In this document: positions 24,101 through 33,079 of the stretch, piece after piece
How the letters are laid out: each line of letters begins with the position of its first letter
Position numbering within the stretch: the stretch's first letter is position 1
Origin: Tubulanus polymorphus
Lineage: Eukaryota > Nemertea > Palaeonemertea > Tubulaniformes > Tubulanidae
NCBI RefSeq assembly: GCF_964204645.1
Contig: NC_134033.1
Location: 15,626,155-15,690,154 of the forward strand
Length of the DNA stretch: 64,000 nt
Direction: 5' to 3'
Translations under genes and position numbers: made by a program
Notes under the pieces: model-generated
Databases searched by the model: none
Told to the model about the DNA's origin: nothing
What the model saw: the letters and a program-made list of their open reading frames with translations, nothing else

Positions 24101-24941
24101 TTAAATCTGTATGGAAAGATGGCAGCACCAGTTGAACAATGTGAAAATTAGTAACTGACAATGCACTGCACCGCTGGGTAAATTCAATGTATCCCTTATA
24201 CATCGAACTGTAGTGATTGATCTATAGGGACCCTGATACATCGCACTGCGGGGTAAATACAATATAGTGGTATGTCCCTTATACACCGCATTGTAGCGAT
24301 TGATCTGTAGGGACCCTGATACACCGCACTGCAGGGTTAATGCAATATAGTGGTATGTCCCTTATACACCGCACTGCAGTGATTGATCGGTAGGGACCCT
24401 GATTCACCGCACTGCGGGGTAAATGCAATATAGGGGTAGTAATGTTCATTATACACCGCACTATAGTGATCGATCTGTAGGGACCCTGATTCATCGCACT
24501 GCGGGGTAAATGCAATATAGTGGTATGTCCCTTATACACCGACTGCACTGTAGCGATTGATCTGTAGGGACCCTGATTTTTTGCGTGTAAAAATCTTCCT
24601 CTCTTTTTACGTTCCGCTCTTTTTTCCAGCACGGTTTGATCGGACAGCTGGCGAGTCTGACCCTGGCGAGCGAGCACCGAGAACACGCCGAGAACCCGTA
24701 CGGCAACGAGCGCGAGTGGCAGTACGCGTGGGAACGCGGCCAGATCGACTACATGGGCTGCGACGCTTTCGACCACATTCAACGCAAAATACAAGAAACG
24801 CTGCACGCGACAAAGCAGACGGCGAAACCGGGCGGCGCCAAGAAACCGGCGAGCGGCGGCGCGAAACCGAAAACGACGACGACGCCTCCGCCGCCGAAAG
24901 CAAAATCACCTCCAAAACAGAAATCAGTTTCGAAAAGTTAA
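6847..24941 (+). CDS. GYG: Glycogenin (self-glucosylating glycogen primer, GT8) with long charged linker
   Basis: Nine exons join in frame to 616 aa: 6847-6862, 13057-13198, 13926-14100, 14639-14801, 15262-15388, 16084-16264, 16950-16967 (microexon), 21870-22586 and 24630-24941. Residues 7-268 are the GT8 catalytic domain: [20 protein letters not shown] at the start, the metal-binding DAD at 107-109, [11 protein letters not shown], and FDGGDQG. Tyr200 in AFYSYLPAF corresponds to the autoglucosylated Tyr195 of human GYG1. HFIGAVKPW follows. Residues 547-567 ([15 protein letters not shown] and what follows) match the C-terminal glycogen-synthase-binding motif. Glycogenin adds the first glucoses to itself and hands the primer to glycogen synthase in the cytosol. 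Oddities: the protein is much longer than human GYG1 (350 aa), with an Arg/Glu-rich probable single alpha-helix at about 376-415 and a 40-residue Lys/Pro/Ala tail after the normally terminal motif. The 16-nt first exon is chosen because its phase and the sequence MASRQV fit the family; the microexon is the least certain exon. Confidence 0.92.
8168..8426. mobile_element. MITE-like element with GCAGGGTCCGATCTAA terminal inverted repeats, copy 1
   Basis: A 259-bp element starting GCAGGGTCCGATCTAA and ending TTAGATCGCACCCTGC, its near-perfect inverse. A second copy at 20881-21142 matches along the whole length, with shared internal segments such as CATCCGTTGTATCGAGT and ACATAAAATTGCACTA. CTATA occurs on both flanks and may be a target-site duplication. 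No coding capacity; it sits in glycogenin intron 1. Confidence 0.8.
8707..8825. repeat. Foldback element with long inverted arms
   Basis: GTAGCCTAGGCGATAAATGC pairs with the right arm GCATTTATAGGCTAC, and TTAATTTTTTACCT pairs with AGGTAAAAAATTAA around a 14-base centre. The arms make up nearly the whole 119 bp, as in foldback MITEs. It lies in glycogenin intron 1. Confidence 0.7.
9112..9193. repeat. (AG)n microsatellite
   Basis: About 40 uninterrupted AG dinucleotides, ending AGATAGAG. Open frames across it (poly Leu-Ser on the minus strand) are artefacts of the repeat. Confidence 0.98.
9410..10280. repeat. 39-bp minisatellite with four-unit higher-order structure
   Basis: About 22 copies of a 39-bp unit whose core is CAGTTCCACAGTTGTGTG with variable flanks. 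From about 9720 rightward the units run in a fixed order of four types, giving a 156-bp higher-order repeat present about 3.5 times. Because 39 is a multiple of three, both strands stay open for over 210 codons; I do not consider these genes. The core equals the terminal sequence of the dispersed palindromic elements at 17865, 25222 and 30821. The array lies in glycogenin intron 1. Confidence 0.92.
10300..13056. other. Rest of glycogenin intron 1, non-coding
   Basis: No exon is supported between the minisatellite and the acceptor at 13055-13056. At 11725-11870 it carries a dispersed repeat with GCCACTGACCTGGAAAA, related to 17085-17215. A polypyrimidine stretch runs up to the exon 2 acceptor. 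Confidence 0.55.
13480..13736. repeat. Two adjacent 'gaccagtctaag' palindromic repeats
   Basis: Two tandem diverged copies in glycogenin intron 2. Each has internal CAATCTAACAACTTAAGACC and ends close to CACGACTGTGCAACCGGGCC; the second begins GCGGCCAGTTGTATAGTCAT. The ends are inverted relative to each other. Confidence 0.7.
14204..14334. repeat. Palindromic MITE-like element, CCAGTTGCTCAAAAGTTG family
   Basis: 131 bp, beginning GGGGCCAGTTGCTCAAAAG and ending CTTTGAGCAACTGGCCCC, its near-perfect inverse. Internal GAACTTTCAATTGTCA-like sequence recurs in the copies at 16429-16536 and 16539-16671. It lies in glycogenin intron 3. Confidence 0.85.
14864..15205. repeat. 'gaccagtctaag' family repeats in glycogenin intron 4
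   Basis: Two or three diverged copies with segments such as CTTAAGTTGTTAGATTGGTT and ACCAAAATGAGCTTAGACCG. The terminal motifs (GGGCTCAGTGCCATAGTC on the left, AACTAGCCCC on the right) agree with the family's GGGYYCAGTT-type ends. Confidence 0.6.
16429..16671. repeat. Two tandem copies of the CAGTTGCTCAAAAGTTG palindromic element
   Basis: Copy one (16429-16536) runs from GGGAACAGTTGCTGAAAAG to CTTTTGAGCAACTGACTCC. Copy two (16539-16671) runs from GGGGCTGCAGTTGTTGAAAA to TTTTGAGCAACTGCAGCCCC. Each is internally palindromic at its ends. They lie between glycogenin exon 6 and the proposed microexon. Confidence 0.85.
17085..17260. repeat. Dispersed repeat with GGTGGCGCCACTGACCTGG
   Basis: Two direct copies of a segment with GGGTGGCGCCA and ACCTGGAAAACTTG, related to 11725-11870. 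It is probably a fragment of a longer mobile element; its ends are not defined. Confidence 0.5.
17865..18086. repeat. Palindromic element, CCAGTTCCAC family
   Basis: Starts GGGATCCAGTTCCACCGTTG and ends AACTGTGGAACTGGGTTC, inverted copies of each other. The interior has TGAGTCAAATCTGAGTCAA, typical of the family. This copy carries about 100 bases of unrelated interior. Confidence 0.7.
18195..18269. repeat. Perfect 14-bp inverted repeat (hairpin)
   Basis: GGGGACATCCGTAA at the left pairs exactly with TTACGGATGTCCCC at the right, around about 46 bases. It lies in the glycogenin intron between the microexon and exon 8. I see no second copy in this window. Confidence 0.7.
18344..18795. repeat. 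Diverged 220-bp tandem duplication
   Basis: Two direct copies, about 18344-18565 and 18566-18795. Both contain AATCAGCC-CCCCTTAT, ATGTCAATATTCTATCAA, GAAAGCCTTGCTA and a closing ATGTCATA/GTCGTAGTGCAGCCC. Divergence is high, so this is an old duplication. Confidence 0.75.
19733..19935. repeat. MITE-like element with CAGTGCGGTGTA ends
   Basis: CAGTGCGGTGTAT occurs near the left end and CTCCGCACTGCGGTGTAGA at the right. The middle (TTAGTTACTAATTCAC ... TGCTGCCATCTTTCGATACA) matches 24090-24170 in inverted orientation. Both copies lie in glycogenin introns. Confidence 0.65.
20692..20865. mobile_element. MITE-like element with ACAGYGGAACYTCGTTACAA ends
   Basis: Begins TACAGCGGAACTTCGTTACA and ends TGTAACGAGGTTCCACTGTA, almost exact inverses. 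The interior is AT-rich with TATCAGTTTTAACGAACTGA. A relative at 25081-25359 carries another element inside it. Confidence 0.85.
20881..21142. mobile_element. MITE-like element with CAGGGTCCGATCTAA ends, copy 2
   Basis: Full-length relative of 8168-8426, starting CAGGGTCCGATCTAATGAAT and ending TTAGATCGGACCCCGC. It keeps a 93-codon open frame by chance; the other copy does not conserve that frame, so it is not a gene. Confidence 0.85.
21424..21552. repeat. Palindromic 'gaccagtctaag' family element
   Basis: Starts GGGTCCAGTTGCGCGGTCTC and ends ACCACGACTGCAACTGGGCC. The inverted ends and internal TTGGTCTTAGGCCGGTCC place it in the same family as 13480-13736. Confidence 0.75.
22600..22640. repeat. 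Short imperfect CTG/TTG repeat
   Basis: GCTGCTGTTGCTGCTGCTGC and continuation, just after the donor of glycogenin exon 8 (22587). It is intronic under the proposed gene model. Confidence 0.85.
24062..24585. repeat. 83-87-bp minisatellite next to a CAGTGCGRTGTA element
   Basis: 24062-24180 is a complete small element ending CTGCACCGCTGGG. To its right are five copies of an 83-87-bp unit (GATTGATCTGTAGGGACCCT, CACCGCACTGCGGGGTAAAT, ATAGTGGTATGTCCC). The unit contains the CCGCACTGC end motif of the element, so the array probably grew from it. It stops about 45 bases before the last glycogenin exon. Long minus-strand frames here are repeat artefacts. Confidence 0.85.
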
Positions 24942-25080
24942 TCGCTTAAAATTAGGTTAATCGTTGATTAATTAGTTACCAGAAATCAGAAGTTTCAGAA
25001 AGTCTCGGTCTCAAAGTTCTTAATTTTTTCGCGGCGAAATCAATCGTCATATGAAACGGCGCGAAAATATCCATCTATAA

Positions 25081-25359
25081 GTGGAACCTCGTTACGACGA
25101 TTTAGAACGATTTATCGGTTATTTTACAAACCTAGAATTTCGTCCCGAATCTAGGACGATATCGGTAATATGGCAAAAACGAACCATCAGTTATAACGAA
25201 CTGATTTTCCGGTGCTCCGCAGGGTCCAGTTCCACATTTCTGAGTTAATATTTAACTCTGAGTTAAATCGCTGAAAATGAACTAACTTTAGCTCAAGAGT
25301 TAAACCCTAACTCACAACTGTGGAACTGGGTCCAGCTCGTTGTAACGAGGTTCCGCTAT
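25081..25359. mobile_element. Nested elements: GTGGAACCTCGTTAC MITE interrupted by a CCAGTTCCAC element
   Basis: The outer element starts GTGGAACCTCGTTACGACGA and ends TTGTAACGAGGTTCCGC, like 20692-20865. At 25222-25333 it is interrupted by a complete palindromic element from GGGTCCAGTTCCACA to TGTGGAACTGGGTCC. Comparison with the uninterrupted copy places the insertion inside the right terminal arm. Confidence 0.85.
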
Positions 25360-26897
25360 ATTTCTCTTTTTTCTTCGTAAGAAATGAATATCGATATTTT
25401 TCGACCACCCATACGACGATTGTGGCTCAGTGATATTATAGGTGGCGCCATCGGTGTGTGAATATATAGGCATGAGTGTGATTTAGTTTGAAATCGGGAA
25501 TCGAATCCCCGAGATACGTAGCGAGTATTTAAATATTATTTATTTATCGTAAAAGTGCTTTTTTCTCTTCGTAGACTTCAGAGTGAAATTTTGCGTCGGA
25601 TGAAATGCGTAGATTTACGCAGGTTTTCGATTGAACGTATTCCGGTTCCGGGATTACGAGCTCTCGGTCAGGTTTAACAGATTACAAATATCTACCGGCC
25701 GCTTCTATCAGGTTTACAGATTACACTTTTCCGGAATAGGTAGAGCATTATCTGGTCGAAACGAACACACCAGGAGAGAATTCCGAAATCATTAGAGACA
25801 AATCGAAACCCGTCAAACTCCCTACCGGCCAATTCTATCACTGTTACAGCTAAAACTAACCCGGAATAGGTAGACGGTATTCTGGTCGAAACAAACGCGC
25901 CAAAAGAGAATTCCGGCATCGGAACCAATCGAAACCTGAGTTAGTTAGTTTTGATGAGTAGCAATTAGATTTAGGATGTTTGATTAATCGGTATAGCCTG
26001 TCGCAGGCCGCTTTAATAAAATAAACCCGAAACAAGAAACTTCGTTTCTTGTTTCGGCGCAAATGTCCACACTCACGAAACAAGTCAGAAAACGTTTCAT
26101 GTTTATATCTAGCTGTCTGCGTTAGGCTTACTTTATTAATTGACTTTCATTTCATTAGAAACCTGTATCATACTGTATATATAATATAGAAGAGTTGAAG
26201 AATATTTAACTAATATTCAAGAAAAGATTATCGGAAATCCGTATCTCTAACTATGATTGTTAATATATAGTTGAACTCTCGTGTTGCTAAGCAACCGAAC
26301 AATGGTAAACTGCTCGTTAGTTAGTCTCGTGAAAAGAAAAAAAAGTTATCGGAAATTTGTCGAATAATGAAAAAAATGTGTATTTTTGTACAAATACATG
26401 TTTGTACGTATATTGTCTGTCTGTGCGTCGTTGCCAGTTGTCTCCAGTAGGTGGCGTGCACTCTCTCTCTATCCCTCCTCTCATGGGGGAGTTATTACAT
26501 GCATGTTAGTTCAGAGTAAATGTAGCTGATCATTACGACAAATCATTCTCTATTTATTAAGATGTAGAAACGAGTTCGTTCAAAGTTATCCTCATTTTTA
26601 GGCGATTTCTGTTGTTTTCTACTGAATTAGGTTTCAATGTACAGCCTGGAGCCACCCCCTCAGCTTGGAGCCACTCAATTTAGATGTTCGCTATTGTAGT
26701 GTAAAATCTTGATCACTTTTTTAAAGGGTGCTCAGGGGCTGATCAGGGACATGTGAGACTTGTGCAAGTCCATCTAATATTTGTCAACAAACCAAAAATT
26801 AATGCATTTCAGTATAAGAGTAATATTGCCTTTTTGGACATCGCAGTGCCCTTTTGCTATGTGACAATTCCTTCAAAATTGGCCTCTGGAACTGCCC

Positions 26898-27015
26898 CTG
26901 GGGCTGTTTGCATAGTCATGGCTTAGACTTAAGACCAGTCTAAGACCAACTTAGTTCTAAAGTCAATCTAACCACTTTTGGACTTTTGGAGGTCACGACT
27001 ATGCAACTGGCTCCC
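26898..27015. repeat. Palindromic 'gaccagtctaag' family element
   Basis: Starts GGGGCTGTTTGCATAGTCAT and ends TCACGACTATGCAACTGGCTCC. The interior carries AGACTTAAGACCAGTCTAAG. This is one of the best-preserved copies in the window. Confidence 0.75.
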
Positions 27016-27583
27016 TGGTGCTAAAATGTCTATTGTCAGGGGTTTGTGGATGTAGTTCTAATGATTATGAAAAGTTCATTTTCCTAGTCTAGATCGTATG
27101 AATTGAATGAATGTCTCAAGACTTGCTGGTTCCAGGCTACACATTGATATAGTGCATTCATGAGTTATGAGTTTCTAGCAAGCCGTCTACAAAATACACT
27201 CGCCTTAGATTTGTAAATTCATTGAGAATTCACTCTTCCCAGAGTTTACGTATATATTTCCTTTGATCTTTCGCTTTTGATTTGTTTTAGATGAAAAATG
27301 GCTTATCGTATTTACAAATCATGTTCATAAATTCCGATAAAATCTTCCAGCTAAGCAATAGATGTCGGCCTCTATAAATCCCCTTATGACATCATCGTCA
27401 TCTACGCTAAAAACGTGCCATACTAATGACTACGCTCTAATATATTGTAAAAACGAATATCTCTATGTGCTCGATTGTTATCGGATTATAATAGTATCGA
27501 TGTTATATTGTTATTTCTCCACAAAAATGTGCTATTTATGAAAGTTGTTGATGAGTGCGTGCGAAGTTCCGGTTCCGTAGGCG

Positions 27584-27890
27584 GTGACGTGCGAGAGTCC
27601 TATTTTAAGCTGAAATGAACTGAGAACTGACTCCGCGGAGTCACGGTGACGCACGAGAGTCCTATTTCAGCCCGAAATGAACTGATAAATGACTCTGCGT
27701 CACGGTGATGCGCCTGAGTCATATTTCAGCCCGAAATGAACTGATAAATGACTGCATCGCGGTGACGCGCGTGAGCCATATTTCAGCCCGAAATGACCTG
27801 ATAAATGACTCTGCATCGCGGTGACGCGCGCGAGTCATATTTCAGCCCGAAATGAACTGATAAATGACTCCGCGCGGAGTCACCGACTGC
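27584..27890. repeat. 57-62-bp minisatellite, 5 copies
   Basis: Units start GTGACGCGCGAGAGTC, continue ATATTTCAGCCCGAAATGAA and CTGATAAATGACT, and differ by small indels. GACTCCGCGGAGTCA palindromes occur in the first and last units. Confidence 0.88.
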
Positions 27891-28194
27891 TTAGTTGGAA
27901 CTGGTTCCCGAAAGCGTCGGTTTCTTCATCTTAATCTAATGTTCAGTATCGAATATGTGTTTGACATTTTCTACGCTTTAAAATAATGCGGTTTACTCCA
28001 CGAGTCACGGGATTCTGGTAACATCTGTGTTTAATTCGCGAAAAAAATGGCAATTAATCGAAGCAATTTGAGTTTTATATTTTTGTACGAGTGTGTTTTA
28101 TGTCCTCGTGAAATTGTGTCATCAACTCCCAACTCGGCCGGGTCTGTCCAGTTTGAGACATTCACGCACTTTAATTATTTTAAGAGGTCAAACT

Positions 28195-28470
28195 GGGCCG
28201 TATTCGGTTTTCGTATCTAGTCGACTAGTGGTCGCAACTAATAACCGAATGCACTTAATTCGATAGTTCCGACTAACTGACATTCGGTTTCACTTGGTCC
28301 GACTATTGTCGACTAACTCCGATAACCGAAGTTCGTCCTGGGCCCAGTTTCACAAAAAAGTTAAACTCAAATATTTGGTGTAATCGCCATTGGTTACTTC
28401 ATGTTTTCAACGAGGACAACAATTCAAACTTAACCGATTTAAGCTTAAACTTTTTCGTGAAACCGGGCCC
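28195..28470. repeat. Two adjoining palindromic elements (TCGGTTTTCG family and GGGCCCAGTTTCAC family)
   Basis: 28195-28340 has GGGCCGTATTCGGTTTTCG on the left and ATAACCGAAGTTCG...GGGCC on the right, with CTAGTCGACTAGTGGTC inside; a relative is at 62948-63187. 28340-28470 runs from GGGCCCAGTTTCACAAAA to TTTTCGTGAAACCGGGCCC; a relative is at 60788-60909. The two meet at a shared GGGCC. Confidence 0.8.
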
Positions 28471-29008
28471 AGGTGGTAAATCCAATATTTGTAGAACCTG
28501 CGTTTGTAACAAAGCCAATTGTCAAGGAAATGTCTCGGATTATCAGAGTTACTGCCCCCACGATTCCTTTCTTAGGAGTCAATAAATTCTGGTCCCAGGA
28601 GATGGGAGGTAAGCGCAGAATATTGATCGATCGTCAATCGTTCGGTACTGTACTAATTGTGTATTACGTTGTTGAAACCTACGCTGGGAAGTGAGTGTGT
28701 GATTTCATTTATCATTTCGTTGATATCTGCAGCCTCGTAGCAGCGCTGTCAGGATGTTGATATTTCTGCTTCATAGCCCGTCTATCACAACACTCTTCTA
28801 TTTCTTGTTAAGTGTGTGACATCATTTTTCAAAGTCCTGTCTCGTCGAAGTTTTGAAAAGATGTCCGCCCGAATCTGTTAATCCGTAGCGCGCCATTCTC
28901 AATAAATATAAACTCGAAAAAAAAATTACAAAATTGTTTTTGTAAAAAAGGTGATTTTGTTCGTAGGGAGGTTTTGTATAAGGTCGAGGTCGTGTGGCCT
29001 ATAAATAC

Positions 29009-29126
29009 TGGATCCAATTTCATAGTTGTTTGTTAAGATTTGACTTTTTTGAAATAAATTAGGGGATAATTTTAAGTTGCCTTCGCAGTCAAGTTTTTGT
29101 TTACAATCTTGGACAAATTGGGTCCA
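29009..29126. repeat. Degenerate CCAGTTCCAC-family palindrome
   Basis: Left end GGATCCAATTTCATAGTTG, right end CTTGGACAAATTGGGTCC. It is more diverged than the other copies but keeps the inverted GGRTCCAATTT ends. Confidence 0.5.
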
Positions 29127-30506
29127 GAGAATTATTGTAATTTGTTGCAAGTGAAATGATTTTCTTTGATACGGAAACTACTTATATTTAAAAAAATACA
29201 ACCCCGTGTGGTAGAAATGATTAAATTCATTTAAAGCGAACAAGGTTTTGAAAACGCATGGAACTTGTAACTTGGACTGTTAGCAATAAAAATATGACGA
29301 TAAATTTTACGCTTCAGTAAAACGAAACATTTTGTTGTTCATCTTGTTTTGTCGTTCGGAGTGCCGGGAGTTTCGGATCATCTCAAACTAGTCCAAAAAT
29401 CCCCCGGCAGACATTTTTTGGCAATTAGTTTAGGGTAGCCACGCTTGGTGGCAGCACGTGATGGTACCCTAGCGGAAGTAGTTCGTCGCGTAAAACGTTG
29501 CGGGGGCCGGAGCGGGGCATAAATCTATCGGATCTCGATAAATCGAAGGTTTGATAACTTAGTTTCAGGTAGAAAGATAAGACCTAATCCTGAATTGCAA
29601 TAAACTGGTCACCAAATCGTCATCAAGCTGAATAATGTATTGTTCTTTATTCAGTTGCCTAGAATCAAATAAATATTTCAGGATCTGAAGAAGCGAAAGG
29701 CTACTTCCGATATATATTTTTGTAAGACAACAGGCGTCGGTTCAAATAGTTTAATCGCAAAAATAATAATTTCCGCCCACTGTCTTTGCGGAATTCATCC
29801 CGCCCACTGGTTTAGCGTAGCGGGTTCATTGCCGTAAATATACATGTATCAAAGCAACCATGTGCACAATTCCCCCCCCCCCCCTGGACAACACGGGATG
29901 CACAAAGTCTCTGACATTGAAGATAACCACAAAGTGCTGGGTGGTGAAAACTACATGCACAATGAAAGTTTAGCGGATTTAACAACATGCAAAACACACC
30001 ACCTTAAAAACTAAGCTGCATAATATGTAAATATGGCGAGAACAATTATGTCTATGAAACCAAACAATTAATAATTTTAACAAGGTGATCTTTCACCCAG
30101 CACTGGCAGTGGTTGTCTCCACCAGTGATCTCCGTCGCTCTACGATCCTAGTGAAACCAACTGTGGTACATCAGACACTAAGATTCTTAGTGAAGGTGAT
30201 CTACAAGGTAAGGAGGAAACTCATTTTACATCTTTGAAGACTAACCATCACCATAATTGCCCGGCGGAATGCACGTGACAAACTGAAACAATAATCTTCT
30301 CTGACAGAAACAAGCAGATCGTCTTGACACAAACAAATAGCCACATTTCGTTCCAACACACCTGCGTCGTGTAGGCTACACGAAAACTCAAGTAACCATA
30401 AATATCTGTTCGATTTGATGATCATCTGACAGTCAAATAGTTTAAAGTATTGTTTAGTGTGGGCTCATGTGGCAACAGTTGCAATCTACCCGACGCAGGT
30501 GTCCCT

Positions 30507-30514
30507 TATAAATA
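30507..30514 (+). promoter_or_regulatory. TATA box of the Gly/Tyr-rich protein gene
   Basis: TATAAATA lies about 30 bases before a likely transcription start (about 30538). A short non-coding exon follows, ending CAGCACAAAAAG at 30566 before GTAAGT. Its acceptor partner is at 31011-31014 (TTACAG), 11 bases before the start codon. A TATA box plus a short leader exon is common for strongly expressed secretory genes (inference). Confidence 0.65.
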
Positions 30515-30820
30515 CGCCTGCACGCCGTCAGAACCGTTACTCTTATCTTGTCTTCAGCACAAAAAGGTAAGTGGGGCATATAGAAGATGATTTCGGTAAT
30601 TTTGGGTAAATTCTGAGCTGTTATTTAGGCCTTAGTTGCGAATTACATTTGACTCCAGGCTCGAGGAGCCACTTTATGTTGTGAGAATGGCCCGAGTTGT
30701 TTTCGTTTTGGATCAAATTTAAAAAAAAACATCGGAACTGGAATTGAGCTTATCGACAGTTTATTTACTTTGACCCAAGGATCCAGTTCAAAATTCCGAG
30801 TAAAACCTTCTTACATACCA

Positions 30821-30950
30821 GGATCCAGTTCCACAGATGTGAGTTAGAATTAACTTTCGAGTTATATAATCCGTTTGATATTCTCAATGAGTTAACTCCG
30901 AGTCAAATCTTAGCGGTAGAACTGGATCCAGAACTGTGGAACTGGGTCCC
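30821..30950. repeat. Palindromic element, CCAGTTCCAC family, in a 5' UTR intron
   Basis: From GGATCCAGTTCCACAGATG to AACTGTGGAACTGGGTCCC, inverted at the ends. Internal GAGTTAACTCCGAGTCAAATC is typical of the family. It lies in the intron between the leader exon and the signal-peptide exon of the Gly/Tyr gene. Confidence 0.85.
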
Positions 30951-31025
30951 AGTCAGCAACTCCCAACTGCACAACTGCAAGAGCCTTATACAATATCCCA
31001 ACGTATCCTTACAGACGAATCGAAG

Positions 31026-32817
31026 ATGATGAAATTTGTGATTTTATCGGTAGCTTTAGTCGCATGCGTCAGCGGCATGGGTAAGTCGAGAGTTCAAGTT
31101 AGAATTTAAGTTCATTTCATGAGCATAATATATTTAAAAGAAAACATAGATACCAAGCACACAAATACAAAAGAGAAAGTTACATTACAATCATTACAAT
31201 CCGACTAAACAACCGTTTAGTAAAGTTCAAAATCAAGGTTACATCATGAGCGAAATACAGGGAAACTTCGTTAAAGTGCAAATCTTGTGGGCAAGATTGA
31301 AATTATCCAGCAGGCCTGTATTTAGAGGGGTCGGGGGTCCGAACGAACCCCTTCCCCCGCCCGTTCCCCCCAGATGCCGACCTCAAGAAAATTTGAGCAT
31401 CGATTTCAACACAATCACTCATCGGTAACACTTTTTAATTCGTTTTCATTCGAAATATGCACATGCTTCCGAACTTACTTGATTTTTATTGGAAAAAGAT
31501 TGTAGGAAAAAGAAGCAAAATCGCTTTACTACTGAAATCTTCTGCGCGACTACTTCCAGACACAACATTTGCGTGCTTGTGGATCCCATCTTACAAAAAG
31601 TTCCACTTTCGAGAAAAAAGTTCCACTTCCATGCAAACTTAAAATTCTTGTTGTAAACCAGCATTGATTCGAATGATTTCAGGATTCTGGCGCCCGGGAG
31701 GCGGATACAACGGATTTAACAACTACGGCAACAGTAACTACGGCAACGGCGCCTACGGTGGTTATGGAAACGGATATAATAAAGGATTCGGTAATATGGG
31801 TTATAACCAAGGCAACAACGCTTACGGAGCCAAAGGATACGGCGGCTACAATGGCGTGAACGCAAATCACGGTAAACAAAATATATTCCCGAATAAAAGA
31901 AAAAAAAAATCGAAAACGATTTTGTAGTATCATGCTCACTGATCGGATTAGATACTAGAATCAGAATTTTGGCCATGTACAAACTTTCTCATTTTGGGGC
32001 CTTTCAGTTGCTCAAGTGACACGATGAGTTAGATGAGTTAACCAGTGTGGTTGACATAGAGGCAATTTAAAGTTCATTGTCGAGACCAAAAGTGGTCTTA
32101 AACCTACTGGTCTTAAGTTGTTAGATTTGCTATAGAACTAAGTTTGTCTTAGACCGGTCTTAAGTCTAAGCCCTGTCTATGGAACCGGCCCAGGCCTCTT
32201 AACCAAGAAGTCGTGGGCGATGTAATACACATGCTATGAAGGGTTTGCGGCAGGGTTTGTGTTTGCGTTTGTGTTTGCGTGAGCTTCTCCAGCGGACGGC
32301 AATCATACCCGGGGCAAGCGAAGATGGGAAAAGTGCTAATTGTCTATTGCACGAAATTGTATCATAAAAGCTATACGTAATTCCAATTTCATTTTCTGTT
32401 TCTACAAAAGCTAGCGGAGCCGCTGGAGGAGTTAAGAGCTACGGATCGAAAGGCGGTTACGCTCAAAACGGCGGTTACAGCGGCTTGAACAAGTACAAGC
32501 AAAACCGAGGCCACTTGAAGGCCATCGATCAACGCTGGGACGACAACGCAGGTACCAAGGCTAGCAGCGCCTACGGGGGCGCCACGGGTTACGGGGCCAA
32601 CCAGGCCTACAAAGCCGGAGGCTCTAAATACGGAATGGGCGGTTACGGAGCTCAAAACGGACACGGAGGCTTCCAGAACGGCGCTGCTGGCGGATACAAG
32701 AACGGATTCGGAAACTTCGGTCATGGCAACGGTTTCAATAAAGGTTACGGTGGTTACGGTGGATTTGGTAACAGCGCTTATGGCAACCAAGGAAATAATT
32801 TCGGATATATGGGGTAG
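31026..32817 (+). CDS. Secreted Gly/Tyr/Asn-rich low-complexity protein
   Basis: Three coding exons, 31026-31080, 31683-31871 and 32411-32817, join in phase 1 to 216 aa. The first exon codes for MMKFVILSVALVACVSGMG, a typical signal peptide. The mature part is built of short YGGYGN, GYGAQNG and NGFGNFG motifs with almost no hydrophobic core. A more ordinary basic segment lies in the middle of the third exon (KYKQNRGHLKAIDQRWDDN). There is no cysteine after the signal peptide. Such composition is known from shell-matrix, cuticle, silk or adhesive proteins and from some Gly/Tyr-rich antimicrobial peptides; I cannot choose between these. The second ATG (31029) would also serve. A 3' UTR intron seems likely (GTAAGG at about 32827, TTTTCAG at about 33012), followed by AATAAA at 33080-33085. 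The gene model is well supported; the function is unknown. Confidence 0.85.
32090..32195. repeat. 'gaccagtctaag' family fragment
   Basis: Contains AGTGGTCTTAAACCTACTGG, TTAAGTTGTTAGATTTGC and ends TGGAACCGGCCCAGG. It lies in the second coding intron of the Gly/Tyr gene. Confidence 0.55.
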
Positions 32818-33079
32818 GCGAAATAAGGTAAGGCGAATTTAAGTCATAATGTTTCAGTATCATTTAGAGGTTGTAATTTTTTCTTATATTCGAGATATAA
32901 AATATAATATAATATATATATAATATTCGTATATTAAAAAATCTGATTTTTCGATGAATTTTGAGTGACGTTTTTAGAGACAAACGTCTAAATTTTAGTT
33001 TATTCTTTTCAGCTGATGACGTAACGAATTCGAAATGAAGTTCGATTGGTCGAGACTGATTCAACGATGAATAATAATC

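Larger units (their letters stand above)
24942..30506. other. Glycogenin-to-Gly/Tyr-gene intergenic region
   Basis: 5.5 kb with no gene I can support. Short frames (for example at 28473-28694) lack family similarity, splice partners and conserved context. It holds several palindromic elements (25081-25359, 26898-27015, 28195-28470, 29009-29126), a 57-62-bp minisatellite (27584-27890) and a poly-C run (about 29871-29884). The glycogenin 3' UTR lies at the left; no poly(A) signal is obvious close to the stop. Confidence 0.6.

Noticed and set aside
24279-24915. Minus-strand frames of 175 and 102 aa
   Set aside because: One crosses the 83-87-bp minisatellite; the other is antisense to the last glycogenin exon.
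28473-28694. 73-aa plus-strand frame
   Set aside because: Starts in the edge of a palindromic element, matches no known family and has no supporting gene structure.
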